Shown: positions 36,497-49,012, numbered from the stretch's first letter. The stretch is DNA of 64,000 nucleotides from Antedon mediterranea (GCF_964355755.1 NC_092671.1:33561304-33625303), one strand, 5' to 3'. Notes: generated by a model not told the origin, from the sequence alone. Translations and numbers: made by a program.

Positions 36497-37213
36497 GGGT
36501 CTGTTACAACCGCTGATGTAAAAAAACGCCAGCTAATATCGAAACAACCACTAATGTAGAACAATCCACAATGTAGTAACACAAATTGCCTCCCAACTAA
36601 TGTAGTTACTATTGCCAGCTAATTTATAACATATTATATATTTAACAAACATTAGAAAATCATGTGCAAATGCATCTCTCTCACAAACGACTGATAGCCA
36701 CCACCACCTCTGTTAATGGAACGCTTCTCATAATTGACCACCTTAAGCGATCACACCTCTCGTCAGAAAAAGGTGGTCACTTACGAGAGTTGGTTGTCCT
36801 TTAACAGAGGTTGTCACTTAAGAGATGGCCGCGTTTTAAAAGTCAGTCGTTTACGAGAAGGGGATAGACTGAGAGCAGCTAAGTAAAGAAATGCATTTTC
36901 ACATGATTTAGACATAGGTTTGTAAAATATATAATATTTTCTGCATTAGCTGGCGACAGTAACTACATTAGGTGGAAGGCAAATTCCGTTACTGTATTAG
37001 CTGTTGACCGTTCTACATTAGCTGGTGTTGATTTTTATTTACTTTCATTTTATTTTAATACTTACATTTATTTATAATCAGCGTATGCTGACAATCAAGG
37101 GCCCTCTTACTAACTAAGCTGTTGGTGTTTCTACATTAGATGGAGGTTTTACTACATTAACGGTTGTTTCGACATTTGCTGGCGTTTTCTACATTATCGG
37201 TTGTAACAGGGGC
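36497..37213. mobile_element. Foldback element with repeated internal words
   Basis: The left end CTGTTACAACCGCTGATGTA is matched in reverse complement at the right end (CATTATCGGTTGTAACAG). Many copies of ACATTAGCTGG or its variants occur in both arms, and a central part has GGTGGTCAC/ACCACC-type inverted words. No coding capacity. It lies just 3' of gene D. Confidence 0.65.
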
Positions 37214-37575
37214 TTTTTTTTTAAATATCCCCACAACAAAACAAATTGATCTGCGTATGAAGAAAATCCTTAGTTTATGCCAGATATATTTAAAAAACAT
37301 GTCCGTTTAACCGTAATGTTATAAATAAATTCCTAAACTAGTGTTGAATAATGACAACAAACATGTTCAAGTTCTGTGTGTATTTAAGTAAACAAGAAAA
37401 ACATCTATATTCAAAGCATGAACAAGGTCTTACATCATTCCGGGTCATTTTCATGGGAATGAATACTAATTATTATAATTGAACAAAGAAAGTCACCCAA
37501 ACCGAGCGGATCCAAATGGAATATTGAAGTGTTATAATATCTCCATCGTCAATCTCACTGTGGCTGCTGCGACGA

Positions 37576-40500
37576 CTAAACATTCGGAATACCTATAAAT
37601 AATCGAAATATTTAAATATTATTAATTGTATGAAGCCATATTTAAATAAAAAAAGTTATGATTTAAAGTAATACGTTAGCCTATCATAGTTAAGTAACCC
37701 GCAAACTCCGTGTTCTTTGAGGTTTAAAAGGACTACAGTAAGCCATGTGTTCCCCAGATGGAAAGTCTCCTTAACCTTTATTTGTTTTAAGACTTTTTAA
37801 AACTTACCCTCTTTCCGAGATTTTGGTCTTGCTATTACAAAATTAAAAGAAAAACCCCACATTAATCGAACAATTTGTAAATACACGAACTTATAATATT
37901 ATTCTATTTAGTTCTATTGAACAAAAAAGTTATACTCTGTATCTACTGCACGTTGTGCTTTTTGTAAACATTTTCTACCACGCCTGAGGTTGTTGAATGA
38001 TCCTCATTTGAAAATCAACCTATAGCGTCGTCTATATCTGTTATATTCCGAGTTCAAAATTGGAGTACTGTCACGTTGAATGACATAGTTTTCAGGCGTA
38101 GACTTTGACAATGATTCAAGATGGGAGCAGATAATTAATTGTATAACATTTTACTTTTGTAGGTGTGATATAATTCAAATAATACATGTAAACTGTATTG
38201 TAATAATTTATATAAAATAATTTTCTCAATCTTTCATTATGTGTATGCTACTGTATTACAAACATGTTTAGTATACTTACTTTCAGAGTTTATTGAACGA
38301 GTAGGTACTGAAACAAAGATCAGAAGAAAATAAATACATAATATTTATTTCAGGGTAGATAAGCAAGGTATGGTAAAAAGCCTATTTAAATACAATACTT
38401 ACATTCATCCCGACGAAATCGTTTCTTTACTGAAAAATACAAACACGATAACTTAAAGTTCAAGTGAAAGATTATGCATAATATTATAGTGTGTTTTATT
38501 TGGCAAGGGGTCTATTTGTTAAAATTATGATAACTACGACCCATTTAGGCCATACATTTTTATACGATGTAGTTATAGATCAGGATGTATTGGTGAGGGG
38601 CAGGAAGTAACGCTGGTATTTTCCGCGATGTAGGCCGTTTAATACGTGACGAGTTTTAGATTGCACACACTAGTTAAAAAATATTTAAATACAATACTCA
38701 CATTCATTCCTACCATATCGTTTCTTAACTGAAAAATACAAACACGATAACTTACAGTTCAAATGAAAGATTATGCATAATATTATACAGCTTTTAACCT
38801 GACTAGTGGTTTAAGCGACTGCCTTAAATAGCATTAATTAAATAATAGAGAAAGCCTATTTTTAAAGTAATCACAATTTGAATTAAATCAATCGTTATTC
38901 ACTTAAAAGAACATTAAAAACAAACAAAAAAAGAACCAAAATAATGAATTCACTTAAAAGATACAGTTAACCCAATGACCAAGGGTTGACTAAATATTTT
39001 TTTAAAGACACTTTCCTTGTCATTTTTTGACGTTTTGTAAAATATGCATATAATATATTACTATATGGTTATAACAGGTTCCAAAGGACAATTTGAGTGT
39101 CAAATGGTAAAAATGTAATATGTGACATTAAAATGACACATTTAAAAAAAATCAAGGTGAAAATTTATCTTTAATGTTTTGTTTTCAACAAATTTTTTGG
39201 TTAAAGTAAGTAACTGATAATTATGTGACAATAAAATAGAGATAAGCAAAGATCGACTCTTGCTAGTCTCAAAACAATATTATGTATTACTATTGTAAAA
39301 AATTAGGCATGTGGTATATGTAATGTTGTGTCTAAGACTTACTACTTTCCTGACATTGCCCAAATTCAGCCTGGAATAAAAACACAACTAAAAACACAAC
39401 GACCAACGTTTGCAATCTCCTGAGAAAAATATATCTGTATGTTTAAAGCTCTGTCTACACAAATATCAAACTGGTTTGACGTGTCCAAATATCGTATCGT
39501 ATTCATGAAAGGGGACTAACTTTAGTCCTGGACTATCTCTGAAAATTAGTCCTAGACTATCTAGAAATGGTATTCATGAAAGGGGACTATCTTTAGTCCT
39601 CCACTTAACCTGGGCCGATTGCAATAAAGGCCTTAACCGCAGTCTTAGACTTAAACCCAAGATGAAACCTTTAGCAACGAGGGTCATAGATTTAAGACCA
39701 TTGCAATAAGAAGTTTAAGCATAAGATTTTCAGAGCCGAGGACTTAGATTCCAAGCCTCCTCCAGGCAGGCTTACGCTAACAACACGACGCGAGCGCTCT
39801 TAAAGGGGGATTCTGGGTTTAAAATTGCTTTTAAATATCGTTTATTTATTAAATAAAAAATATTATAACAATATAGACATTTCAGAATGAAGAAGTAATA
39901 ACGAGAAATTAAAAAAATTAAATTTCATATACATTTTAGGGTAAATTCATGGAAAGTCTGTCTTTTAGCAGCTTAGGGAAGCTCATTAATATTCATGAGA
40001 TATTCACAAAATCACGTCACCAGTGGATTCCAAACTCGCGACGTCATGTACGTTGTGTTTGTCAACTAATTTACATCTCTCTCCCCTGTCAAACGACGAC
40101 CACCATTGTGATCATTGTGAAATACATTTTTTGTAGATTTTCTAAGCTAGGCCTAAAGTGTAATAATAACAGTAGTAGCATATATTTATTTGACATTTAA
40201 TGAAATAAAAAATTTAGTACAGATACGGAGTCATAAATTATACTATTTTTATACCTCTATAGTACAGATCGTATTATCGGCTTCACGTACAATACTACTC
40301 TAGGCCTAGCCTAATAATAATATGGGCGAGAGCCATTCTGACTAGGGATTCCATGCCACGATGGCTACGTTAAAACAATGGGGCCCATGGGCCTAGCTAG
40401 TCTACTACTAGACGATTGGCCCATAAATAACAAAACCCATCCTATCAACCAAACTCTTAAACAATCTAAACCTAAAACATTCTACAAAATCGGCTGTAAA

Positions 40501-43500
40501 TATTGAAGCAAAACAAGGTCCGATCGCCGTCCACACGTATGGTGTCCCGATCGTCTAAGTAGGCCTAAAATAAATAGGTTTAGTTTACTCTCCAAAAAAG
40601 CGGATACTCATGCATCAAGCAAGTAGACCAGGTAGTAGGAAGGAGACCTAGCCGATCCGGCCGAGTTAAAAATTGAGCTAGCTAGTGTAGTAGACCCTAT
40701 GCGAATTGATACTACCAGGCCTTTTACTATAGAGGCTGCACTACACAAATATTCCAACTCTCTCATTCGAGCTATATTATCTATACCATTCCGGTAGGTC
40801 GAGTCGACTTTCAATCAAATACTGTACATCGTTCATGTTGTGATTATAGACGGGGTGTACACTCGACTCGACCAGTTTGGTATTGTTGTATCTGCTTATC
40901 ACGTGACGATGCCAGACATGGGCAGCAGAGAGAGCACGTGTATCGTCGTCTCGCTCGATCCTCAGCAGGAATGTACAGTATACGTTACGCTTCATTGATT
41001 TTGATTTTTCCCTAAGTCGGTGCGAAAATCGGCAAACGTAAAGTGCAAACATATCTAATTTTTCACTGTTTTGATGAATTTTCATAAAAAATTGACTTTA
41101 TAAATGGGAAGACCGACTAAAATTACATCAGATAAGTATAATTTTACAAAATTAATTGATATGGTTTATGATAACGAGTCGTCGGAAGATGGACCATTTC
41201 ACGAATTTCCTATTTTGTAACCACAGTGTGATTTTGCCGTAGCTGCACTTGTAATCTGGCCTGATTTCACAGCCTTCGTTCTGCTTCACTGGGCGCTTAT
41301 ATAAATTGAAACTTTTACCGTTCAAGAGACAAACAAATATATTTTACATTTTTTACTATTCATTTTAAACCCGGAACCCCCCTTTAATTTCATGGGAAAA
41401 TTAACTTCTTTAAGTACTGCTGTGAATTGATTTATGATACTAGTGTAGAAAAGGGGTATTGAACTATAAGACATGTGTATTATTATTTTTATCTACCAAT
41501 TGTTTCAATAGATAAAATCTATATAGGCCAACACCTACTTGACGATCAATCACTGTTAGCGGTCAACAACCGCACCAACAAGCTGTGCGCATATTCTCCA
41601 TATAATACGCGGCCTAGTGCTACACCATTTTGACCAAGAAAAGACTACATATAGTAGCATATTTAAAATTTATTTTGTTGAAATATTTATTAGTAAACTT
41701 TAAAAATGTATTAGTTAACCAATATTTACTATCACATTACATATAATTTTGTTGCCAATATTTTTAATTATTTTCTAAAATCTCCTAGTATTTACCTAAT
41801 CTTAACGCTATTGAATAAGCAGTGTGTCCATTAATGCATTAACATGGCCTCAATATGTCCTACCGAGGAGCTTGTCGCTACTCCTTTTTGTTAAATTACT
41901 CTATATGCACTTGTTGGTATAGCGCCCTTATTTGTCGGTAACTAAAGGCTGGTTGGATTGTTTGAAATTCTTTAGTAACTAAGACCGCTATATTGCAATT
42001 GACTTTGCTGAGAGGCTTAACTAAGACTTTCGCAAGGGGCTTAGGACTTATATCTAAGCCTAAGACAAAGTCTTGCAATCCGCCCCAGGACTAGTTAGTC
42101 AAGGTTCCATGGATACCATATCAATGATAGTCCAGAATTATCATTAGTCCTGGACTAGATAGTCCAGGACAAAGGATAGTCCAGGACTAAAGATAGTCCC
42201 ATTTCATGAATTGCAGTGATATGACATCATCATGTCCATATATGGGAACATTGCATTTTTGGTTTGTCACAAGTTTGATAGTGTAGACAGAGGTTTAATT
42301 AAATAGTTAAAACAGTTCAGTTTAAAAAAAATTAGAATCAATATTGTTCACATACTACAAATATTTACTGAAAACTGATTTTAAACCTTATTAAACTAGA
42401 ACACGGAAGGACCTTTTTAGGAACCTGCATTCCAGCATAAACGGCTATCATCATTCTGATATGTCATGCTTTTTTAAATTGTAGGTTTAAGATATATTTG
42501 GTTAATGTTTGTGTTAATGTATTGTTCTATTTCGCATAGCAATACATATTACAAATAAAAAGCTACACAATATTGTATTTTACGTGGCAAACTGGAACAA
42601 AATGACAGCACCATCGCAAAACAATTTAAAACCTGTGTATAGAACGTATCAGATTTTGTAAATCCACAGTGCGTGGTTTTGTTACATTTTTTGGAATAAA
42701 GTTACCTATATATATAGGATTGCGTCTTGTAATGCAGTAAGGTATACAGTGCAAATATGTCAAGAAATGCATTTTTTTATCTTAAATGTATTACCATTAC
42801 TTAATAAATTGCAAAAAATACGTCCCCATAGGCCCTATTGCAATACCTTTTGAGTAAGTTGGAAAAGACATTCTACTCGATATAACTTTTTAGGTTTCTA
42901 GTTTACCGACAAGATGAATGCGTTGTTAATTGAGACGAACCGACTTTACATTACTAATCAGCGTATCATAATTTAAAGTAAAATATAGTGTAATATTAAT
43001 TACATGGCATTATGTAAATAGGTGAACGTGATTGGTTGAAACTGTATCACATGACTACCGCTGCGAGGATCGTAAATGGTATATGAGGTGAGGTGAGTCC
43101 CGTGTTCTCTGAACGTAGGGGAATGAGCTGTTAGGAGCTCATTGTACTAAGCCTCGGCATTATGTGGTAGGGTGGCCAGTTCCTTTCCATGCCGCCTTTT
43201 TTCTCCCTAGTATTTTCAACCAGGTACTCATTTTACAGCTGAGTGAACTGGGAGTTGTCGGGCATTGAACCCGGGTCTATCTGTACGACAGTCAAGTGTC
43301 CTAACCACTCGGCTATCCAATGGTATATATGATATTGAATTGAAAATTCTCGAGTACGATGATATTGACTGTGTAATTTTCGTGTGGCAACATTCGCGTT
43401 TGGCGATAAATAAACAACAAAAGTCATCTACTGAGACTTGAACTCGCGATGATGTCCATCATCAAAATACAACGTTTCACCCGTTGCGCCACGCAACTTG

Positions 43501-44099
43501 CTTAAAGAAATTAATCAATGCATACATAGCGCTCTAATTTGTTATTAGCCCTCCCTAGATGTGATGAAAGGCCGTTTTTGATTGGTTAATACTCACGGTA
43601 TGAACCTGGTACACGCGGCGCGCTGAACATGCGGTGATTCGGCTCCTTGAAGAAGACGAATTATTAATTATTCGGCCTACTTGATAATAATATTATTATC
43701 ATTAATGTAGGCTCGTTGATGAAAATTCTTCCGTCAATTTAAATGACCTAGGCCTAAGTGAATATTTAATTGCCAAGAAATCATTAATTAGTAATTATCT
43801 GTATACCATTATTATTCTTCGCAGGCTTATTACATAAAAGAGGCCTAGCTACACCCGACCCAGCAACAGTAGATATTCAACTGGTTGTTGGCTATGTAAT
43901 ATAAAAGATATCGCCTTTTATATCAGTAAAATATAAGATTTGACATCCCCTTGTGAATGATGTAATGTTCTTGAGAAATATATTTCTCTCAGCTAGCGCT
44001 ACGGGAAATATATTCCCTCGGGGATGTCAAATCTTATATTTAACCTCTAAGCAGGCAATATATCTTATAATATAAGCCTACTTACAGTTTAGCTCCCAT
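37576..44099 (-). CDS. Gene D: micro-exon gene for a secreted peptide with repeated basic 9-mers
   Basis: Seen: exons 44086-44099 (14 nt), 39343-39419 (77), 38702-38728 (27), 38403-38429 (27), 38281-38307 (27), 37808-37831 (24) and terminal 37576-37592 ending in TAG. All acceptors end in AG after T-rich tracts and all donors are GTAAGT/GTGAGT. The protein (70 residues) starts MGAKL, has a strongly hydrophobic core (QTLVVVFLVVFLF), then QAEFGQCQES as in gene B. Three 27-nt exons give nonapeptides IKKRYGRNE, LKKRFRRDE and LPTRSINSE, followed by TRPKSRKE and GIPNV. The first two 27-nt exons and their flanking introns are direct copies of each other (38.40 and 38.70 kb). Intron 1 is 4.7 kb because of nested inverted-repeat elements. 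Inferred: secreted precursor yielding short cationic peptides; antimicrobial or signalling roles are possible but unproven. Confidence 0.75.
39612..42086. mobile_element. Third nested inverted-repeat element
   Basis: Left GGGCCGATTGCAATAAAGGC with CTTAGACTTAAAC; right end in reverse complement GGGGCGGATTGCAAGAC with TTAGGCTTAGATAT. Arms are diverged but long (over 100 bp). Contains the fourth element. Confidence 0.55.
39799..41386. mobile_element. Innermost nested inverted-repeat element
   Basis: The left end TAAAGGGGGATTCTGGGTTT is matched by TTTAAACCCGGAACCCCCCT in the right end. About 1.6 kb of AT-rich interior with short frames only. No transposase recognised. Confidence 0.6.
43090..43320 (-). 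mobile_element. tRNA-derived SINE
   Basis: The reverse strand starts near 43319 with TAGCCGAGTGG (A-box consensus), then GGGTTCAATGCCC (B-box-like), followed by a body with CAGCTGTAAAATGAGTACCT, a sequence type common in SINEs of marine invertebrates. No complete cloverleaf, so not a tRNA gene. Confidence 0.55.
43431..43498 (-). repeat. Second tRNA-like block
   Basis: The reverse strand has TGGCGCAACGGGTGAAACG (A-box-like) and GAGTTCAAGTCTC (B-box-like) about 35 bp apart. Probably another SINE head or a tRNA pseudogene. Confidence 0.4.
43929..44041. mobile_element. 113-bp hairpin element with perfect 22-bp arms
   Basis: Arms 43929-43950 and 44020-44041 are exact reverse complements (AAATATAAGATTTGACATCC plus CC). 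It sits 45 bp from gene D's first exon, inside intron 1. Typical of a very short MITE. Confidence 0.75.
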
Positions 44100-44155
44100 G
44101 TTGATAGTGAACGTCAATTTCGTACTAATGGTTGGTGCTCATCTTAAAAGACACT

Positions 44156-44163
44156 TTTATATC
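44156..44163 (-). promoter_or_regulatory. TATA box of gene D
   Basis: Reverse strand reads TATAAAAG about 60 bp upstream of the gene D start codon, the same spacing as in gene B. Confidence 0.5.
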
Positions 44164-44169
44164 GTCACC

Positions 44170-45060
44170 CCAATACATTAACATTTTAAAAGGTTAAATC
44201 AACACAACAATGAGATATAAGTAATATTTTATACACGAATTTAAAATATTTTTTTTGCATGTGATAATCAATTTTGTCAATTGTCGTTATTGTTATTAAA
44301 TATTATTCAAATGTAGTTACATAAAATAGTGCCTATATTTAATTTGTGCTTATTATTATATTGTGTATGGAATTAAAAGAATGTATGATAATACACACCT
44401 GCTGTAAGGAATTGATTAATATATAAAACATGAATAAAATGTTTAAACAAGATTATTCAAAAAAACAGTTTTATATGTGTAATTTTACAATTTTCGTTAT
44501 TGTTATTATTCGAATATCATTAAATAAAACAATGTTTATGAATAATTTTTAATGTATTGTTGACGTGTTTTTATTATGTTTTTATTGTTTAAAATGGGAT
44601 TAATTATTTTATTAATTTACACCAGTTGTCTGTCAAAATGTAATATTAAATACATGTTTTGATACGATGATGATCAATAGTATTCTTTTCTTAATTCTTC
44701 AATCCAAAGCTCTCCATTTACTCATTTCTATATATCTCATTTTTGTATTAGCAATAGTATTATTGTTCAAGTATACTTCTACCTTTATATCTTATTGCAT
44801 ACTGTAGGGCATGTAGTACGGTGTATATAAATAGAAAAAAGGCTCATATTCAGTTACAACTGTTTGTATTTTCTGTTTTGCCACCTTCGAAATTTACCAT
44901 TTTTTATTTATCCTGAACAAGACTGGATTACTAATTTGGTAATATTCTTTGTACTTCTGTACGCGGAGCACATCGATATTTCACCGTAAAATGTCCAATT
45001 AAATTGTTTTAATATAAGAAAAAGTTGAAAGTATTTTGTTGCTCTTATACTTTACATGCA
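44170..45060. other. Upstream region of gene D; no other gene recognised
   Basis: AT-rich, with GTTATTGTTATTATTCGAAT near 44.49 kb shared with the gene B upstream duplication. Confidence 0.4.
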
Positions 45061-45099
45061 TTAACAAAGTCAAGTTTGACACAATTTGATCTGCATATC

Positions 45100-45930
45100 A
45101 CGTGACTTTAATTCAATGTCGTAACTCTTTATTTCTCTGGCGTTGCTTGGCTAGCAACCACGCAGCGCCCCTACCGTCGTGTCGTCAGCACCGCAGAATG
45201 CTATACACAAAATAAGCAGCTAGTAAATCAAAGATCTGCAGTCGTTCGCCCACAACATAAATCGCATGTTTCAATAACTTTTATATCAGAAATGTAGGCC
45301 TAATTATGATTATCATTTGGCACCAATAATCAGTGAGACTTTACTTGATGTATTTATATTTTATTATTATATTTATTTCTATACAATAGAGCCTATATTT
45401 AAAAATAATTTATAATTGGGCAAATTAATTAAAGCAAAGTAATTATTGTTATTATGCTATTTTCATCATTTTCATTGTCATGTATATATTAATAATTTTA
45501 TGAAACGATTAGAATAAGGAGGGGCGACTTTTTCTTATTCTCACAGATTTCCTCATCTTAATCGTTTCAAATTAATTAATTCAATTTCAGTATATCACCG
45601 GGCAGATTGGATTCATGTTTTGTTCCTGTTAATATTAATTTTATAATATTTAATTCCTGAAAACCAACAATTAAGGCATTAGAAAATATTATTAGCTAAG
45701 AAACGAATACTATTATTATGGGTTTGACAGTCGTCGTAGTACCACCATGGCGGCTTGTACAGTCAATGATGTAATTAATAACTGTAAAAACAGAAGTTCA
45801 GTAGTCTTGAATGCTGAGGGTTATAACGTTCTAACGCCCTAATTATACAATCCGTTCACACGTACATGCGCATGCTTAGTACATCAACAAACCCAGAACC
45901 ATAAAGAGTTACGACTTTGAATGGATTGAA
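45100..45930. mobile_element. Possible inverted-repeat element
   Basis: Left TTCAATGTCGTAACTCTTTA (about 45114) is matched in reverse near 45.90-45.93 kb (TAAAGAGTTACGACTTTGAA). The interior holds a 5'-truncated SINE copy at 45.52-45.57 kb. Confidence 0.4.
45520..45575 (+). mobile_element. Truncated SINE body
   Basis: GGGGCGACTTTTTCTTATTC, then TCACAGATTTCCTCATC, matches the sequence that follows the tRNA-like block at 57.25 kb (read on its minus strand). It begins exactly at the end of the tRNA part. Confidence 0.5.
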
Positions 45931-45992
45931 TCAATTTGTTTAAAGGTTTTTGTTAAAATAATAATAATATTATTTTGATGTTACAAAATAAT

Positions 45993-46177
45993 TGTTTTCT
46001 TTGGCAGAAATCAGCCTGGCATGTGTAAATATGTTCGTCTACGGATGTAAAACTACAGGTCAGGAAAACAGTCAAGATTTCAATTCTAACGTATGGCATG
46101 TATTGTGTAAATCTGATCAAGAAGGATATTTTGAATTAAAGCAGCGTTGGGTTTACCTACCTGTCCAACATATTTGA
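45993..46177 (+). CDS. Candidate terminal exon of unknown gene
   Basis: A strong acceptor (TTGTTTTCTTTGGCAG, ending 46009) precedes an open frame with a good mix of residues: ISLACVNMFVYGCKTTG, NVWHVLCKSDQEGYFELKQR and WVYLPVQHI, then TGA. There is no upstream partner exon, and no domain is recognised. It could be a relic of a transposon or a terminal exon of a plus-strand gene starting in the repeat-rich DNA to the left. Confidence 0.3.
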
Positions 46178-46295
46178 TTTATGTACAATTAACCAAATAT
46201 TATATTTAAAATTCATGCCTGTACCTGAGCTTTAAAACAATAAGGATATTACAGTAAGTTAATTATAGTTGGACTTTTTTATTGTTGCGACTTAC

Positions 46296-49012
46296 TTCCA
46301 GTGTTTATTCCTTTAGGAGGTGTTGAAAAAAAAACAAGAATAATAATATGAACGTATTGAAGTGAATAATTTTTTTTCATTTTTTTATATCGACGTCGAC
46401 AAAACCATGTTTTAAAACCGTGGTTGCGTTAGGTTTGACCTAACAAAGGGTTCAGATAACACTTTTAGCCCTAGCTAATTTTTTCTAGGTGGGATCAGGG
46501 AAACGACCCGCAATATTTTAAATAATATTTACTGAGTCTAATTATTTTACAACTACCAATTTTTTTAGATCCTTAAACCATGGAAAATTTGTCAATGCCG
46601 GTGTCATGAGCAGCTCCCTCTATATTTTATAAATAAACTTGTGCATGTTCCTGTAGCTACCCATAAAAAAAGGATTAAACAGCCTGATACGAAAAGCCAA
46701 AAAGATTGAAAATAAAAGAAATATCATAAGTACGTAACACTTTTATAAATACCAGCATGTACCTGACTGAATCTATTTAATATGTTTAAAAGGGCAGATT
46801 AAAAGTTTTATATTTTTAGTTAAACAAGTATAAAACAAAATTGGTTGCTGGTTGTAAGAACTGGATAGAAATTTAAAACATAACAAGCTTCTGGCATTAA
46901 AAACACTTACAATAAAATATTATAAAACTTCAAGTAAAATACAGCACAACATTATTTAATGCATGCACATTATTGCAAATATTAGGTTGTTGTACCTACA
47001 TCTAGTTATCTACTCACCTTCATTCAGACAGATTCTTTCATTATCTGAAATAAGTAAAGTGACATGGAGTAATAAAGAAGGTTATTCAATAGGCCTACGT
47101 TCTTATGATTAGTACCAAAGTTTGTATATCATTACAGGTGAAATTAATCTATTATATACATTTCGTTTACAAAATTCTATTGATTGTCTTTTTTTTAATT
47201 TACGTTTTTATGACCACCAATTTCTGTCAAGTTTCCATACATCATTTCTGACAGGGGACAGAATCAATCGTAATTGGCATACATTTCGCATCTTACCATT
47301 CTCATTTTCAGTACAGACTCAAATAATACTATAAATAATAAATACAACAATACTACAAATACAACAACTAGGCATAAAGTTAAGAAGTTTCTGTGAATAG
47401 AATATACGGTACACATTGCCAAAAGCAATAGTTACACAGATAAATAAAAACAAGTATGCTTAATCATAAGAAAAAAATGAGTAAATAATACAATTAATAG
47501 CTAATTTTAAATATATAGGATTAATTTACGTTTCATATATTTTCATAATATTAAAAAAAGAAGATCAGCTTTATGATATTTCGTCAAAGATCGGTTGGTG
47601 ATTGTATTAGGAAATAGAGTAAACAGGCGCATCGATAAATAGATTTCAATAATATAAAAATTGTAGAATGTTATTAAAAAAAATATAACCGATGATAAGT
47701 TTTAGGATGTTATAATTTTATAATAGTAAATATTCAAAGGAAAATAAAATGTAATAAACTATATAGTGACAGCATACAGTGACTTCATTACCAATCTGTT
47801 TAGAAAAAAAGATAACCGGAATTGTTTTCCAGTGTGGTGGGTGTACCGTAAAAAACATATAAATATGCTAGAATCCGTTCAGAGGAGAGCTACCTGCATG
47901 ATCTTAAAGAAAGGTTATTTTAGATCAACATTATATAGATAGAAGAAAGGGGCTAGGTCTAATGTCAATAGAGAATAGGCGTGATTTCTTAAACATGACA
48001 TTCATTGCCAATATAATAATTTCTCCACGATCTGATTTTATGAGTGAATATGTTGATTCTTTTTTAGTTAATAACCGACACCTATATATACTCACCTTTC
48101 ATCATGGTAGAGCTCGTACTGATGCTTTTAAATACTCAGGATTAGTACGGTTTCCTAAAATGTTTTCAGAACTTGGTGCTACGATCAGAAACAATCTTAT
48201 TGAAGAGTCGTTTTTTAAGTTTAAACACAGTTTAGAGCAACATTTTACAGATTTTTTAACTTTTCATATTTTTATTAACATGATTGTACATACTTTGAAT
48301 TTTTAACTTTTTAACTTTTATACAATGAGAATTTTTTACTTTTATACAATCAGAATTTTTAACTTTTATACAATCAGAATTTTTTACTTTTATACAATCA
48401 TAATTTTTAACTTTTATACAATCAGAATTTTTACCTTTTATTCAATCAGAATTTTTAACTTTTACACAATCAGAATTTTTAACTTTTACACAATCAGATT
48501 GTTCAGATAGCAATTGCATTTTTATTACACTTTTGTTAACATTTTATTATACCATATTTTTCTATGTATTTTTCTAAAGTTGTTAAATGTCGGTTTTATT
48601 GTATCGTTCAAGTTGACAGTGGCTGGTCAAGCACATCACAAGATGACAGTTTTATACTTTTGCTTTTCCGCTACTCCCCTGTTATACTTATATGTTTGTT
48701 TTTTTGCTATGTAGAAAGATTAAATATATATTAAAATGAAGAATGTTCAAGTATCGGGAGTATATACACTAATAGTTATAACTTAGTTGAAATAGAAAAT
48801 GTTACATTAGGTTTGGGCATGGCAAACATGCTTGCGGTCAATATTTATCTAAAAATGTTTAGCCAAACGATATAATATTAGATAATAATCCTGTGAGTAA
48901 CTTCTAACTTTTTGGAGAAACGAAATCTCATGATAATAACCATGTATGTGTTAGCTTGGGAGTATAGGATATGCAACAATAACCTACAATGTACTTACAT
49001 TTTACTCGACAT
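46296..49012 (-). CDS. Gene E: partial or decayed micro-exon gene
   Basis: Seen: a family-type start exon at 48999-49012 (MSSK plus AT, donor GTAAGTAC), a 27-nt exon at 47018-47044 with TTATCTGAAA-type acceptor in reverse and GTGAGT donor, reading NERICLNE in phase 1, and a possible 15-nt exon at 46296-46310 (INTG) with a long T tract before its acceptor and a GTAAGT donor. No signal-peptide exon is visible between the first two, where a decayed LINE fragment (47.83-48.31 kb) and a 24-bp tandem repeat sit. The copy is therefore either broken by insertion or uses an exon I could not recognise. No stop exon identified. It is included because start-exon length, phase and context match genes A, B, D and F. 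Confidence 0.35.
47800..48306 (+). pseudogene. LINE 3'-end fragment
   Basis: Reads CFPVWWVYRKKHINMLESVQ and RRATCMILKKGYF, then after a frameshift LGLMSIENRRDFLNMTFI, SDFMSEYVDSFLV and LGATIRNNLIEESFFKFKHS, ending at 48306. These are typical of the C-terminal tail of APE-type LINEs. The RT core is absent. It lies between gene E exons. Confidence 0.65.
48300..48505 (+). repeat. 24-bp tandem repeat, about 8 copies
   Basis: Unit TTTTTAACTTTTATACAATC plus AGAA, directly after the LINE fragment stop codon. It may have grown from the LINE 3' end. Confidence 0.9.

Larger units (their letters stand above)
39501..42211. mobile_element. Second nested inverted-repeat element
   Basis: Both ends carry ATTCATGAAA(G/T)GGGACTA followed by several inverted and direct copies of TAGTCCTGGACTAT. 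No coding capacity. Confidence 0.65.
39444..42297. mobile_element. Outer of four nested inverted-repeat elements in gene D intron 1
   Basis: The left end TAAAGCTCTGTCTACAC is matched at the right end by GTGTAGACAGAGGTTTA. Same family as the short element at 6421-6579, with TATGACATCAT and GTCCATATATGG before the right end. Confidence 0.65.
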
